From contig NZ_FNKQ01000002.1 in the NCBI RefSeq assembly GCF_900100875.1, positions 806,001 through 870,000 of the forward strand: 64,000 nucleotides of DNA. Reading direction: 5' to 3'. The translations under genes were made by a program, and so were the position numbers. This document shows, in pieces, positions 24,864-33,710 of the stretch (its first letter is position 1; every line of letters starts with the position of its first letter). Origin of the DNA: Halopelagius longus (GTDB lineage Archaea; Halobacteriota; Halobacteria; Halobacteriales; Haloferacaceae). The notes beneath the pieces were generated by a model that worked only from the letters and a program-made list of their open reading frames with translations, was not told the DNA's origin and ran no database searches.

Positions 24864-25646
24864 ATGAGCCAACCAGTAGCCGAGAGTAAACTCGATCACG
24901 TCGACGTGGTCGGCCCGCCGGACGCGCCGCCCATCGTGTTCGTTCACGGAACGGTGTTCAACCGGACGATGTGGGCCCCCCAACGGGAGGCGCTCTCCGA
25001 GGAGTACCGCGTCATCGTGCCCGACCTGCCGGGACACGGCGGCCGCAGGGACGAGTCGTTCACGCTGGAGGCGGGCGTCGAGACGGTCAGGCAGGCGGTC
25101 GAGCAGTTCAGCGACGACCCCGTCCACCTCGTGGGGCTCTCGCTCGGCGGGTACGTGGCGACGGAGTTCGCGCACCGGCACCCCGAGAGCGTGGCGGACC
25201 TCGTAATCTCGGGGAGTAGCGCCAACCCCGTCGGACTGCTCGGAACGATGAGCGACGCGGCGGGTCGCGTGACGCTCCGCCTCTCCGAAATCGAACTGGT
25301 CGAGAAGGCGGTGGACCGCCTCGCCGCCCAGTGGGTTCGGAGCCGCGACCTGCCGTCGGAACAGAAGTCCGAAATCGTCGACGCCGGGTTCGACCTCCGG
25401 CCGTTCGGGGAGGCGGGGCGCGAAATCGCCGGGACGGACTTCCGCTCGTCGTTCGCCGACTACGACGGGCCGAAACTCGTCCTCAACGGCCAGTGGGACG
25501 TGCTGATGCGTAGTGGGGAGAAAGCCCACGCCGCCGCCGGGGACGCGAGCATCGCCGTCGTCGAGGGCGCCGGCCACGCCTGCAACCTCGAACGCGACGA
25601 GAAGTACGTGCACATCGTCCGCCGGTTCATCGAACTCGACCGGTAG
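24864..25646 (+). CDS. Alpha/beta-fold hydrolase
   Basis: 260 residues with the complete hydrolase triad: oxyanion region FVHGTVFNRTMW (about residue 24), nucleophile elbow GLSLGGY (Ser about residue 95), Asp in NGQWDVLM and His in GAGHACNLE. An insert of helices between residues about 120 and 190 forms the lid. The family includes esterases, lactonases and C-C hydrolases; the proximity to gdh makes a gluconolactonase-like role conceivable, but nothing in the sequence shows it. A TTTAAGG element about 29 nt before the ATG supports the start. Confidence 0.88.
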   Translation: MSQPVAESKLDHVDVVGPPDAPPIVFVHGTVFNRTMWAPQREALSEEYRVIVPDLPGHGGRRDESFTLEAGVETVRQAVEQFSDDPVHLVGLSLGGYVATEFAHRHPESVADLVISGSSANPVGLLGTMSDAAGRVTLRLSEIELVEKAVDRLAAQWVRSRDLPSEQKSEIVDAGFDLRPFGEAGREIAGTDFRSSFADYDGPKLVLNGQWDVLMRSGEKAHAAAGDASIAVVEGAGHACNLERDEKYVHIVRRFIELDR

Positions 25647-25668
25647 CCGGGACGGTCCGTCCGCGACG

Positions 25669-27372
25669 CTAGTCCTGCTTCGTCTCGTCGAGTTCGGCGG
25701 AGTGGACGTCGAACTCCGCGGCGCGGTGCCGCCAGAACTCCTCGTAGGCCTCCTCCTCGCGCCCGCCGACGGTGCTCTCGCCGGAGGACACCCGGTCGAG
25801 TTTGATGTTCACCTCCTCCAGCAGTTGCTCGCCGACTTCGTCGGAGACGGTTCCGGTTCGCACCGCGTCCATGACGGCGCTCTTCTCCCGTTGGAGCAGT
25901 TGCCGTTCGCCCGTGAGCAGTTCCTTCCGGCGTATCTCGGGGTGCGTCGCGTGCAGTTCTTGTATCGCCTCGTTGAGGTCCTCCCGTTCGCGTTCGTACT
26001 CTTCCGTGAAATCCTCGTAAACGGACGGCGAAATCTGTCGCTTTTCGCGGAGTTCGTCGGCCGCTTCGAGGCCCGCGTCCACGGCCCGGACGCGTCCGAC
26101 GAGCAGTTCGTACAGTTCGCCGGCGTGCGAGCGGGTCACCACGTCGAGTTTGTCGAGCAACCACCCGATGGAGAAGCCCTGCACGACGAGGCTGAACGCG
26201 GCGACGCCGAACACCATCGCGCGCAGTTCCTCGCGGAACGGGAACGGTGCGCCGCCCTGCACCGTCTGCGGCAACCCGAGGACGAGCGCGATGGGTATCG
26301 AGGCGTGGAGGCCGCCCCACACCATCACGTGCTGGTAGTCGAACGACACCTCCGTGTGGATGAACCGGTTCGCCAGCGCCGACATCGGGTAGACGGCGAC
26401 GGCCCGCGCGAGGATGACGAGGACGATGGCGATGAGGATGAGGCGGCCGTGCGCGAGCAGCCGGTCCACGGGCGTCTGGACGCCGATGGCGACGAAGATG
26501 AACGTGTTGACGATGAACGCGGCCGTCTCCCACGTGTTGAAGATGGAAATCTTCGTCTGTGGGCTCATCGCGTACTCCGCGCCGCGGTTCCCGATGAACA
26601 ACCCCGCGACGACGGTGGCGATGACGCCGCTGACGTGGAGGTAGTGTTCCGCGAGCAGGAAGCTCCCGTACGCGAGGATGGCGGTCAGGACGATTTCGGT
26701 CATGTGCTCGTCTAAGTTGACCATCACGCGGTAGACGGCGTACCCCGCCGCGAGTCCGACGAGGACGCCTCCGGCGCTGGAGACGAGGAACTCCAAGACG
26801 ACGTCCCCCAGCGTCGCGGGGTCGAACAGCGCGTTCGAGTCGACGCCGGAGGTGACGAGTCCGAGAAGCGACGAGAAGACGACGACGCCCACGCCGTCGT
26901 TGATGAGGCTCTCGCCCTCCACGAGCGTCGAGAGTCGCTCCGGCGCGCCCACCTCGTCGAACAGCGCCAGCACGGAGACGGGGTCGGTGGGGAGAATCAT
27001 CGCCGCGAACAGCATGGCGACGAGGAGCGGAAAGCCGAACGCGTAGCTGCCGAGAAAGCCCAACACCGTCACCGAGAGGATGAGTCCCGGGACGGCCAAG
27101 GTGAGGATGACCGGCAGGTTCGTCCGGAACTCCTCTAAGTCCGTCGTCGCCGCGCCCTCGAACAGCAACGGCGGAAGCAGGACCAAGAGGATGATGTCGT
27201 GAGAGAGTTCGATGCCGAACTCGATACCGAGAACCGACGCCGCCAACCCCGCGAGTAGGAGCGCGATGGTGTAGGGAAAGCGGCCGATTCGTGCGACGAC
27301 GACGCCGACGACGCCGCCCAACAGGAGAACGCCGATGAGGTCGAGCAACTCGGCCTCGACTCCGACTGCCAT
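25669..27372 (-). CDS. Sodium/proton antiporter, CPA1 (NhaP) family
   Basis: A 567-residue protein with about 12 predicted helices to residue 400. The CPA1 motifs LLPPLLFEGAATTDLEEFR (helix 3) and ILPTDPVSVLALFDEVGAP plus LVEGESLINDGVGVVVFSSL, whose ND pair is the ion site of electroneutral exchangers, are clear. The remaining 165 residues form a cytosolic helical, charged domain (about residues 400-567) common in NhaP/NHE proteins and probably regulatory. It exports sodium for protons. It is convergent with the alpha/beta hydrolase gene. Confidence 0.9.
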   Translation of the reverse strand: MAVGVEAELLDLIGVLLLGGVVGVVVARIGRFPYTIALLLAGLAASVLGIEFGIELSHDIILLVLLPPLLFEGAATTDLEEFRTNLPVILTLAVPGLILSVTVLGFLGSYAFGFPLLVAMLFAAMILPTDPVSVLALFDEVGAPERLSTLVEGESLINDGVGVVVFSSLLGLVTSGVDSNALFDPATLGDVVLEFLVSSAGGVLVGLAAGYAVYRVMVNLDEHMTEIVLTAILAYGSFLLAEHYLHVSGVIATVVAGLFIGNRGAEYAMSPQTKISIFNTWETAAFIVNTFIFVAIGVQTPVDRLLAHGRLILIAIVLVILARAVAVYPMSALANRFIHTEVSFDYQHVMVWGGLHASIPIALVLGLPQTVQGGAPFPFREELRAMVFGVAAFSLVVQGFSIGWLLDKLDVVTRSHAGELYELLVGRVRAVDAGLEAADELREKRQISPSVYEDFTEEYEREREDLNEAIQELHATHPEIRRKELLTGERQLLQREKSAVMDAVRTGTVSDEVGEQLLEEVNIKLDRVSSGESTVGGREEEAYEEFWRHRAAEFDVHSAELDETKQD

Positions 27373-27508
27373 GGGACGGCGTTTTCTCGCCCGGCGGAAA
27401 AATGGTTCATGCCGAATCGGAGACAGTCAGTAGATTCGAGGGGTTGGACCGACGGCGTCGAACGGTAATTCGATTGGAGAGAGACTCGCCGCGTCGTCGG
27501 ACGGTCCG

Positions 27509-28753
27509 TTACCCTCGCCACCAGAGGACGGCGCCGACGAGGGCGCCGACCAGACCGACGGTGGCGACCACGAGGTGCCACGGCGTCACCCAGTAGGGAG
27601 TGACGTACACGTGGGTCAGGGCGGCATAGGCCCGGCTGAACATCGGGATGGACGCATTACTCGGCTCGCTGGTCTCGGCGGCGGGCGTCGCCGTCGAGGC
27701 AGAGACGGCACCGTTGTCGCCGTACCGTTGTGCGCCGACCTGTTCGCCGACGGGCAGTCGGTCGGCTTCGTACGGCATTCCGGCGACCCGTTGGCTCCAG
27801 ACGACGCCGCCTGACTCGTTCACCTCAACGACGCGGTTGTTCCGACTGTCCGTGACGAGCGTGTTGCCGTTCGGGAGCCGGTCTGCGTCCCGCGGCCAGT
27901 CGAAGGCGACGCCGCCCGCGGACGAGACGGACCATGCCGCCTCCCACTCGCCCGTCGATTGGTTCTCGTGGAGTTCGACGATTCGGTCGTTCTCGGAGTC
28001 GGCGACGAGGACCGCGCCGTCGCCCAACCACTGCGGATTGTGCTGGTAGTACAGCATAGAGGGGTCGCGGTCCTCGTTTATCACGTCCACCACGCCCTCC
28101 CCTCGTTCGATTATCAGGAGTTGGTGCGCGTTCCGGACGCTAACGAGGAATCGACCGTCGCCGAGGTGGTCGACGTCGTTGATGTGGAGCCAGTCCGTCT
28201 CTGTAGGATCGGCGGGCGCCTCGTAGTACGAACTCGCGTTCCACTGCCACGTTATCGTGCCGTTGCGGTCGACGGTGAACACCCGTTCGTACTCCATGTC
28301 GGCGACGACGACTTCGTTCGACGGGAGGACCTCCGCGTCGTGGACTTCGCTGTTGAGGTGCGACCGGACCGGGAACGTGTAGTTCCACGTCACCTCCCGG
28401 GTGTCGGGGTCGATGATTCGAACGCCGGTCCGCGGACACGGGCTCTCGAACCGCCCACACTCCGTCTCTTCCTTCACGAGGAACGCCGTGAGTATGTTCC
28501 CGTTGTCGAGGACCGTCACGTCGTGGTAATTCGTGGCGTTCCGGTCCTCCCAAAGGACGTCGCCGGAACTGTCGATGACGGCGACGCGGCCGTCGGGCGA
28601 CCCCTGCACCCCGACGATGGTCCGGAACTCGCTGTCGGTCTCAGTGGACACCGACGGGGTCGTCAACGCGGTGACCGCGAAGAAGAGGGCGACTGCGACG
28701 ACGCTCGTGACGAACAACGCCTGCCCGACGCGCTTCTGGCTGATTCGCGACAC
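27509..28753 (-). CDS. Membrane-anchored arylsulfotransferase-family (beta-propeller) protein
   Basis: A 414-residue protein with an N-terminal membrane anchor (QALFVTSVVAVALFFAVTAL), an extracellular repeat domain and a C-terminal anchor (HLVVATVGLVGALVGAVLWW). The repeats have the form DGRVAVIDSSGDVLWEDRN and DHLGDGRFLVSVRN, with HDVTVLDNGNILTAF and SEVHDAEVLPSNEVVVADME carrying the conserved His of the ASST family. The active-site His set needs an alignment to confirm, and many archaeal members have no shown sulfotransferase activity. GTG at 28753 is chosen since a TATA element sits 22-32 nt upstream; an ATG at 28825 lies upstream of that promoter. Confidence 0.78.
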   Translation of the reverse strand: MSRISQKRVGQALFVTSVVAVALFFAVTALTTPSVSTETDSEFRTIVGVQGSPDGRVAVIDSSGDVLWEDRNATNYHDVTVLDNGNILTAFLVKEETECGRFESPCPRTGVRIIDPDTREVTWNYTFPVRSHLNSEVHDAEVLPSNEVVVADMEYERVFTVDRNGTITWQWNASSYYEAPADPTETDWLHINDVDHLGDGRFLVSVRNAHQLLIIERGEGVVDVINEDRDPSMLYYQHNPQWLGDGAVLVADSENDRIVELHENQSTGEWEAAWSVSSAGGVAFDWPRDADRLPNGNTLVTDSRNNRVVEVNESGGVVWSQRVAGMPYEADRLPVGEQVGAQRYGDNGAVSASTATPAAETSEPSNASIPMFSRAYAALTHVYVTPYWVTPWHLVVATVGLVGALVGAVLWWRG

Positions 28754-28774
28754 TATCCTACACCACACCGATGA

Positions 28775-28785
28775 AGATATTAAAC
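28775..28785 (-). promoter_or_regulatory. TATA element deciding the start of the ASST-like gene
   Basis: On the minus strand TTTAATATC lies within 28785-28775, centred about 27 nt before the GTG at 28753, so the transcript is predicted to be leaderless from that GTG. Confidence 0.6.
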
Positions 28786-28968
28786 ATCGGGGCGTCAGCG
28801 AGTGATTAATCTCGCCAACAAACACGATAACTCGCGTTAGGCGGTGAATCGAACGCGTGAGTCGCCGTCTAGTAAAATATCCCGATAGTATCTAAATTGT
28901 GATAGTACTTCTGAGAGACTGGAATCCGGCCGACGCCCGCGGCGGCGAACCCCGAACCGGGTGCGCCC

Positions 28969-30363
28969 TCAGGCGTCGTCGAGTTCGTCCACGAGTTCGT
29001 CGCCGAGGCCGACGTACGTCGAAGGCGACAGGGCGCGGAGTTCCTCGCGGACGGACTCGCTCACGTCCAACTCCTCGAACAGGTCGCGGAAGTCCTCGAT
29101 AGTCACGTCGCGCCCGCGGGTGAGGTCCTTGACGCGTTCGTACGCCTCGGTGTCGCCCTCGCGTCGGAGGATGGTCTGGACCGCCTCGCCGACGAGTTCG
29201 GGGTGGGCGTCGAGTTCCTCGCGCATCACCTGCTCGTTCGGGACGACCTTTCGGAGGCCCGTCGCGGCCTTCCCGTAGCCGATGAGACAGTGACCGAACG
29301 CCGCGCCGACGTTCCGTTTGACCGTCGAATCGGACAGGTCCCGTTGGAGGCGGGAGTTCGTCACGTAGTCCGCGAGGAACGTGAGGTCGGAGTTCGCCTT
29401 CGAGAGGTTCCCCTCGCTGTTCTCGAAGTCTATCGGATTGACCTTGTGCGGCATCGTCGAGGAGCCGGTTTCGCCCGCCGCCGCCTCCTGTCCGAGGTAG
29501 CGGTCGGAGACGTAGAGCCACACGTCGAGGTCCAAATCCAGGAGGACGTTGTTGACGCCGCGGAGGGCGTCGAACAGGGCCGCGAGGTCGTCGCAGGGGT
29601 TCACCTGCGTCGTCAACGCGGTGTGTTCGAGGCCGAGTCCCGTCACGAACTCCCGGGAGAACGCCCGCCAGTCCACGTCGGGGTAGGCGGCGACGTGTGC
29701 CGCGTAGGTACCCGACGCCCCCGCGAGTTTCCCCGAGAGGCTCGCCGCCGCCTCTCGGACGCGTCCGAGTTGCCGGCCGAGTCGGGCGGCGTAGACGGCC
29801 ATCTCCTTGCCGAACGTCGTCGGCGTCGCGGGTTGGCCGTGCGTTCGCGCGAGCATCGGCGTGTCGCGGTACTCCCGCGCGAGTTCGACGAGTTCGTCGC
29901 GCACCTCCGTCGCGGCGGGGACGAGGACCTCCTCGGCGGCCGGTTTCGCCAACAGGCGGTGCGCGAGGTTGTTCACGTCCTCGCTCGTGAGGCCGAAGTG
30001 AATCCACGGGTGGACGCGTTCGGGCGTCTCCGTCCGCAGGAAGTACTCGACCGCCTTCACGTCGTGGTTCGTCGCCGAGTACCCCGCCGCGCCCTCCGTC
30101 TCCAGTCGCTTCACGAGGCGGGCGTCCTCGGCGTCGAACTCCTCGTACAGCGACCGGAGCGTCTCGCGTTCGGCCGGAGAGAGCGACAACGGCGTGGCGT
30201 CCAACTCGGCGAGGGCGAGCAGATACTCGGCTTCGACTCTGACGCGCGCCCGGATGAGCGCCGCTTCGCTGGCGTACGGGACGAGCGGTTCTGTTCGGCC
30301 CGCGTAGCGACCGTCGAGTGGGGAGACGGCCGAGAGGGGGTCCGCCCGCGGAAGGTCGTCCAT
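28969..30363 (-). CDS. purB: Adenylosuccinate lyase
   Basis: A 464-residue enzyme of the fumarase/aspartase superfamily. The signature GSSTMPHKVNPIDFENSEGN (about residue 300) carries the catalytic Ser loop, and TSEDVNNLAHR and ARTHGQPATPTTFGKEM supply the other conserved regions with the catalytic His. It starts SAVSPLDGRYAGRTEPLVPY, as in the E. coli type PurB. It catalyses two steps of purine synthesis (SAICAR to AICAR and adenylosuccinate to AMP). It is divergent from the purN-AICARFT fusion, which uses the AICAR it makes. A TTTAGG element about 27 nt before the ATG suggests a leaderless transcript. Confidence 0.95.
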   Translation of the reverse strand: MDDLPRADPLSAVSPLDGRYAGRTEPLVPYASEAALIRARVRVEAEYLLALAELDATPLSLSPAERETLRSLYEEFDAEDARLVKRLETEGAAGYSATNHDVKAVEYFLRTETPERVHPWIHFGLTSEDVNNLAHRLLAKPAAEEVLVPAATEVRDELVELAREYRDTPMLARTHGQPATPTTFGKEMAVYAARLGRQLGRVREAAASLSGKLAGASGTYAAHVAAYPDVDWRAFSREFVTGLGLEHTALTTQVNPCDDLAALFDALRGVNNVLLDLDLDVWLYVSDRYLGQEAAAGETGSSTMPHKVNPIDFENSEGNLSKANSDLTFLADYVTNSRLQRDLSDSTVKRNVGAAFGHCLIGYGKAATGLRKVVPNEQVMREELDAHPELVGEAVQTILRREGDTEAYERVKDLTRGRDVTIEDFRDLFEELDVSESVREELRALSPSTYVGLGDELVDELDDA

Positions 30364-30420
30364 GGGCGAGGATGCCCCCGGCCCGACCTAAAGCGTGTCG
30401 ATGGATCTCTCCACTACCGT

Positions 30421-30428
30421 GTATAAAT
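30421..30428 (+). promoter_or_regulatory. TATA element upstream of the purine fusion gene
   Basis: GTATAAAT (30421-30428) in the purB/purNH intergenic region. On the plus strand transcription would begin near 30451, just before a 25-codon upstream ORF. A weaker T-rich element (TGTTTTTCTC, 30501-30510) is a second candidate about 27 nt before the main ATG at 30532. Confidence 0.5.
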
Positions 30429-30457
30429 ACCCGCGCCGAACACCCTGTGATCGCGAA

Positions 30458-30535
30458 ATGTATCCACGGACGAGCATACTTCTCCCTCGAACATCGCAAC
30501 TGTTTTTCTCCCGGCGGGTGGGCGTACCACCATGA
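30458..30535 (+). CDS. Possible 25-residue upstream ORF overlapping the purine gene start
   Basis: ATG at 30458 begins MYPRTSILLPRTSQLFFSRR and stops at TGA 30533-30535, overlapping the main ATG (30532-30534). It sits about 7 nt after the predicted transcription start from the TATA at 30421. The main gene has no convincing ribosome binding site, so coupling to this ORF would be one way to translate it. It is short enough to be chance. Confidence 0.3.
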   Translation: MYPRTSILLPRTSQLFFSRRVGVPP

Positions 30536-32109
30536 CCAAGATTGCGGGCTTGGCGAGCAACCGCGGACGGAACCTGCTTCACATCGACGAACGCGCGCCG
30601 GGCGGCGCGGAACTGGCCGTCGTCCTCTCGAACGAGGAGGGCGCGCCGGTTCTCGACGCCGCCTCCGAACGCGGCATTCCGACCGAAGTCGTCGCGCGCG
30701 AGGACGGCGAGTCCCGCGAGTCCCACGAGAAGCGCATCCTCGGCCGCCTGTCCGCGTACGACTTCGATTTGGTCTGTCTCGACGGCTACATGCGCGTCCT
30801 CACCGACGAGTTCATCGACAACGCGCCGACGACGCTGAACGTCCACCCCTCGCTCCTCCCGTCGTTCCCCGGGATGGACGCCCACGAACAGGTGTTGGAG
30901 GCGGGCGTCCGCACGACGGGGTGTACGGTCCACGTCGTCACCGAGGAGGTGGACGGGGGGCCGATCGTCACCCAAGAGGCCGTCCCCGTCTATCAGGACG
31001 ACGACGAGGCGTCGCTGAAACGGCGAGTGCTCCGCGAGGGCGAGTTCGTCGCCTACCCGCGCGCGGTGCGGTGGTTCGCCGAGGGCCGGGCCGAAGTCAC
31101 GGACGACGGCGTCGTCGTGGAGGGCGACGACGGCGGCGACTTCCCCGAACGCCGCGTCGTCTCGAACGACCGCGCCTCCGAACTGCGCTACGGCGAGAAC
31201 CCCCATCAGGACGCCGCCGTCTACGCCGACGACGCCTGCGAGGAGGCCAGCGTCGTCCGCGCGGAGCAACTCAACGAGGGCGCGAAGGCCCTCTCGTACA
31301 ACAACTACAACGACGCCGACGGCGCGTTGAACCTGATAAAGGAGTTCGACGACCCCGCCGCGGCGGTCATCAAGCACACCAACCCCGCCGGGTGCGCCAC
31401 CGCCGACACCCTCGCGGAGGCGTACGACCGCGCCCTCTCGACTGACCCGATGAGCGCGTTCGGCGGCATCGTCGCCCTCAACCGCGAGTGCGACGCCGAG
31501 ACGGCCGAACAGATAGTCGACTCGTTCAAGGAAGTCGTCGTCGCGCCGGGGTACACCGACGCCGCACTCGACGTTCTGACCCAGAAGGACAACCTCCGCG
31601 TGTTAGACGTGGGCGAGTTGGGAGAGCGAACCGACCGCCTCACCGAGAAACCCCTCGTCGGCGGGCGACTCGTGCAGGAACGCGACCTGTGGGCACCCAC
31701 GGCCGAGGACGTGGACGTCGTCACGGAGACGGAACCCACCGACGAGCAACTGGAGACGATGCTGTTCGCGTGGAAGGTGCTGAAGCACGTGAAATCGAAC
31801 GGCATCCTCTTCGCCTCCGGCACGGAGACGGTGGGCGTCGGCATGGGGCAGGTGTCCCGCGTGGACGCCGTCCGCCTCGCCGCGATGAAAGCCGAGGAAC
31901 ACGCCGAGGGCAAGGGCGCGGAGGGTGCCGTGATGGCGTCGGACGCGTTCTTCCCGTTCCCGGACGGCATCGAAGAGGCCGCCGAGGCCGGAATCGAGGC
32001 GGTCATCCAACCCGGCGGCTCCGTCAACGACGAGGACGTCATCGACGCCTGCGACGAACGGGACATCGCGATGGTGTTCACCGGGCGTCGGTGCTTCCGT
32101 CACGACTGA
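30532..32109 (+). CDS. purNH: Fused PurN-type and AICAR-transformylase (PurH C-terminal) enzyme
   Basis: 525 residues with two folate-dependent transformylase domains. Residues about 1-190 are PurN-like: ASNRGRNLLHID, the catalytic NVHPSLLPSFPGMDAHEQ (Asn/His) and GCTVHVVTEEVDGGPIV (His, Asp). Residues about 205-525 are the AICAR formyltransferase part of PurH: ELRYGENPHQDAAVY, YNNYNDADGALNLI, KHTNPAGCATADTL and the end VFTGRRCFRHD. The IMP cyclohydrolase domain that normally precedes AICARFT is absent; archaea usually use a separate PurO. It is divergent from purB. Confidence 0.92.
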   Translation: MTKIAGLASNRGRNLLHIDERAPGGAELAVVLSNEEGAPVLDAASERGIPTEVVAREDGESRESHEKRILGRLSAYDFDLVCLDGYMRVLTDEFIDNAPTTLNVHPSLLPSFPGMDAHEQVLEAGVRTTGCTVHVVTEEVDGGPIVTQEAVPVYQDDDEASLKRRVLREGEFVAYPRAVRWFAEGRAEVTDDGVVVEGDDGGDFPERRVVSNDRASELRYGENPHQDAAVYADDACEEASVVRAEQLNEGAKALSYNNYNDADGALNLIKEFDDPAAAVIKHTNPAGCATADTLAEAYDRALSTDPMSAFGGIVALNRECDAETAEQIVDSFKEVVVAPGYTDAALDVLTQKDNLRVLDVGELGERTDRLTEKPLVGGRLVQERDLWAPTAEDVDVVTETEPTDEQLETMLFAWKVLKHVKSNGILFASGTETVGVGMGQVSRVDAVRLAAMKAEEHAEGKGAEGAVMASDAFFPFPDGIEEAAEAGIEAVIQPGGSVNDEDVIDACDERDIAMVFTGRRCFRHD

Positions 32110-32136
32110 GCGGAGCGAAGGACCGTCTAAAGCCAG

Positions 32137-32190
32137 CGAGACGAACGGAGTGAGTCTCGTGCGGTTTCCGCCACGACTAGCGGCGGAAAC
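32137..32190. repeat. Two inverted repeats after the purine fusion gene
   Basis: CGAGAC (32137-32142) pairs with GTCTCG (32154-32159) around GAACGGAGTGA. GTTTCCGCC (32164-32172) pairs with GGCGGAAAC (32182-32190), a perfect 9-bp stem with loop ACGACTAGC. They lie between the convergent purine gene and a small membrane protein gene, so they could terminate one or both transcripts or be part of a dispersed haloarchaeal palindromic repeat. No T-tract follows the 9-bp stem. Confidence 0.55.
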
Positions 32191-32215
32191 TCGTGGCCGA
32201 GCGTGAGCGAGGACG

Positions 32216-32401
32216 TCAGACCGGAAGCCCCCTTTTGTACACTATCCAGTACGAGAGGGGAATCGCCACCAACAGAATCACCGGTACCGTGAGTATCTGC
32301 GTGTACGGGTCCGGTGGGGTGAGGAAGGCGCTCACGACGAAGCCGAGAGTTACGAGCGTGACGGAGACGAGTAGGAACCGCGTCCACAGCGACTGATTCA
32401 T
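32216..32401 (-). CDS. 61-residue two-helix membrane protein, function unknown
   Basis: Begins MNQSLWTRFLLVSVTLVTLG and has two hydrophobic segments (residues about 9-26 and 35-53) separated by LTPPDPYTQ, ending YWIVYKRGLPV with positive residues inside. The ATG at 32401 is 20-29 nt after a TATA element, supporting a leaderless transcript; the frame is open further upstream but past that promoter. I do not recognise a family with known function. Confidence 0.7.
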   Translation of the reverse strand: MNQSLWTRFLLVSVTLVTLGFVVSAFLTPPDPYTQILTVPVILLVAIPLSYWIVYKRGLPV

Positions 32402-32420
32402 AACAGTACATGTACGCTCT

Positions 32421-32430
32421 GATACATTAA
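32421..32430 (-). promoter_or_regulatory. TATA element of the small membrane protein gene
   Basis: TTAATGTATC on the minus strand, centred about 25 nt before the ATG at 32401. The palindrome GTACATGTAC (32406-32415) lies between this TATA and the start codon, where a bound protein would block the start of transcription. Confidence 0.55.
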
Positions 32431-32707
32431 CCCCCGCTACGGCCGGCCGGGCGAGCGTTCGGTCCGTCGGAGCGACGGCGATGCTCCACCTCGTCCTCCG
32501 CAGACAGTCATCTGCGGTTCGTCGGCTGACGCGTCCGCTCGCACCAGGGAGTAGTACGAGCAGTATCTTCGAGAGTACGTCGTCAAGAGAGAGACATACG
32601 TTTTCGCTGTGGGGTGCGTTCCGCACGTTCCCGGGGACACGGGTCGCCGCTGGGTTTGGAACATACCAACCGAGCGCTCTTGTGGGTCGCGGGCCACCGT
32701 ACTCCTA
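32431..32707. other. Intergenic stretch before the Bat-like regulator
   Basis: No gene is supported in this roughly 280-nt stretch. It contains a hairpin, CCGCAGA (32498-32504) with TCTGCGG (32511-32517) around CAGTCA. Nothing strong resembles a TATA box within 40 nt of the ATG at 32708; GGAACATACC (about 32660-32669) is the nearest AT-rich element. Confidence 0.4.
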
Positions 32708-33466
32708 ATGCGCGAGTTCGCCTTCACCGTCACCTACGAGGAGGGTGCGGACGACCTGATGGACGTTTTCATCCGGAATCCGGGGCTCTCTTCGCACACC
32801 GTCTCCTGCCACGTCTCCGAGGATACGATGTGGCGCGTCGACGAAGTCACGGGTCCCGAGGACACCCTCGACGCCTACGACGACGTCCTCGCGCGGCTCA
32901 CCCGTTGTTCGAGCCTCCGCGGGATGGGCGGGTGTGCCCTCGACTGGCGCCACGAGGTGCTGGAAGAAACCCCGACGAGTCGCGTCGTTTACTCCCAGCA
33001 GTCGGAGAGTCCCGGCTGTCGCTCTATCCCCTACTTGGTCGCGAACCACCTCGGCGACGGCGTCCTGCTCCACGCCGAACAGCACCGCCACAACTACGTC
33101 TGGCGCGTCGTCGCCGACGACGACACCGCGATGAGCGAGGTGTACGAGCGACTCGCCGACAACCTCCGCGAGGGGCTTTCGCTCACCTTCGACTACGTCG
33201 AGAGCGCACCCGACTGGTCGAACCGCCGGACCGACGACGCCAGCCTCCCGCCGAAACAGCGCGAGGCGCTCGAACTCGCCGTCGAACGCGGCTACTACGA
33301 ACGGCCCCGACGCAACTCCCTGCAGGAGATTGCAGAGCAGGAAGGAATCCCCACCTCGACGCTCCAATACCGCATTACGAGCGCCGAGCAACGCGTCGTC
33401 AAGGCGTTCCTCGGCGACTCCGCGCCCACCGGACCGTCGGTCCCCGTGTCGGCGCTGTCCCAGTAG
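32708..33466 (+). CDS. Bacterioopsin-activator (Bat)-type HTH regulator
   Basis: A 252-residue regulator. Residues about 1-165 form a sensor-like alpha/beta region (start MREFAFTVTYEEGADDLMDV, conserved Cys in SHTVSCHVSED and TRCSSLRGMGGCALDW). Residues about 185-235 are the HTH_10 domain: LPPKQREALELAVERGYYER, SLQEIAEQEGIPTSTLQYRI, the pattern of the C-terminus of Bat. These regulators are numerous in haloarchaea and control metabolism or stress genes, often sensing redox or oxygen. The target is unknown. The region upstream of the amidohydrolase gene downstream of it has its own AT-rich promoter. Confidence 0.85.
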   Translation: MREFAFTVTYEEGADDLMDVFIRNPGLSSHTVSCHVSEDTMWRVDEVTGPEDTLDAYDDVLARLTRCSSLRGMGGCALDWRHEVLEETPTSRVVYSQQSESPGCRSIPYLVANHLGDGVLLHAEQHRHNYVWRVVADDDTAMSEVYERLADNLREGLSLTFDYVESAPDWSNRRTDDASLPPKQREALELAVERGYYERPRRNSLQEIAEQEGIPTSTLQYRITSAEQRVVKAFLGDSAPTGPSVPVSALSQ

Positions 33467-33710
33467 CGCCGACGCCGGCGACATCGCCGACACGACCAGC
33501 GCACTCTCCTCTCCCGCGCCTCTCTCTGTCCACACTCCGCGCCGTTTCTTCGCGGTAGCGCATCGTCACGATACCGCGATCAGGTCAGAATCGATACCCA
33601 AATTACCAGTATCTCACTACGGTCGGAACGGATGGTAAGATAGTTGAGAGGAAGGTTGGAATATTACGAACGAACACCTATTTTCTTCTCGCTGTAAGCT
33701 GGCGTTGCAC

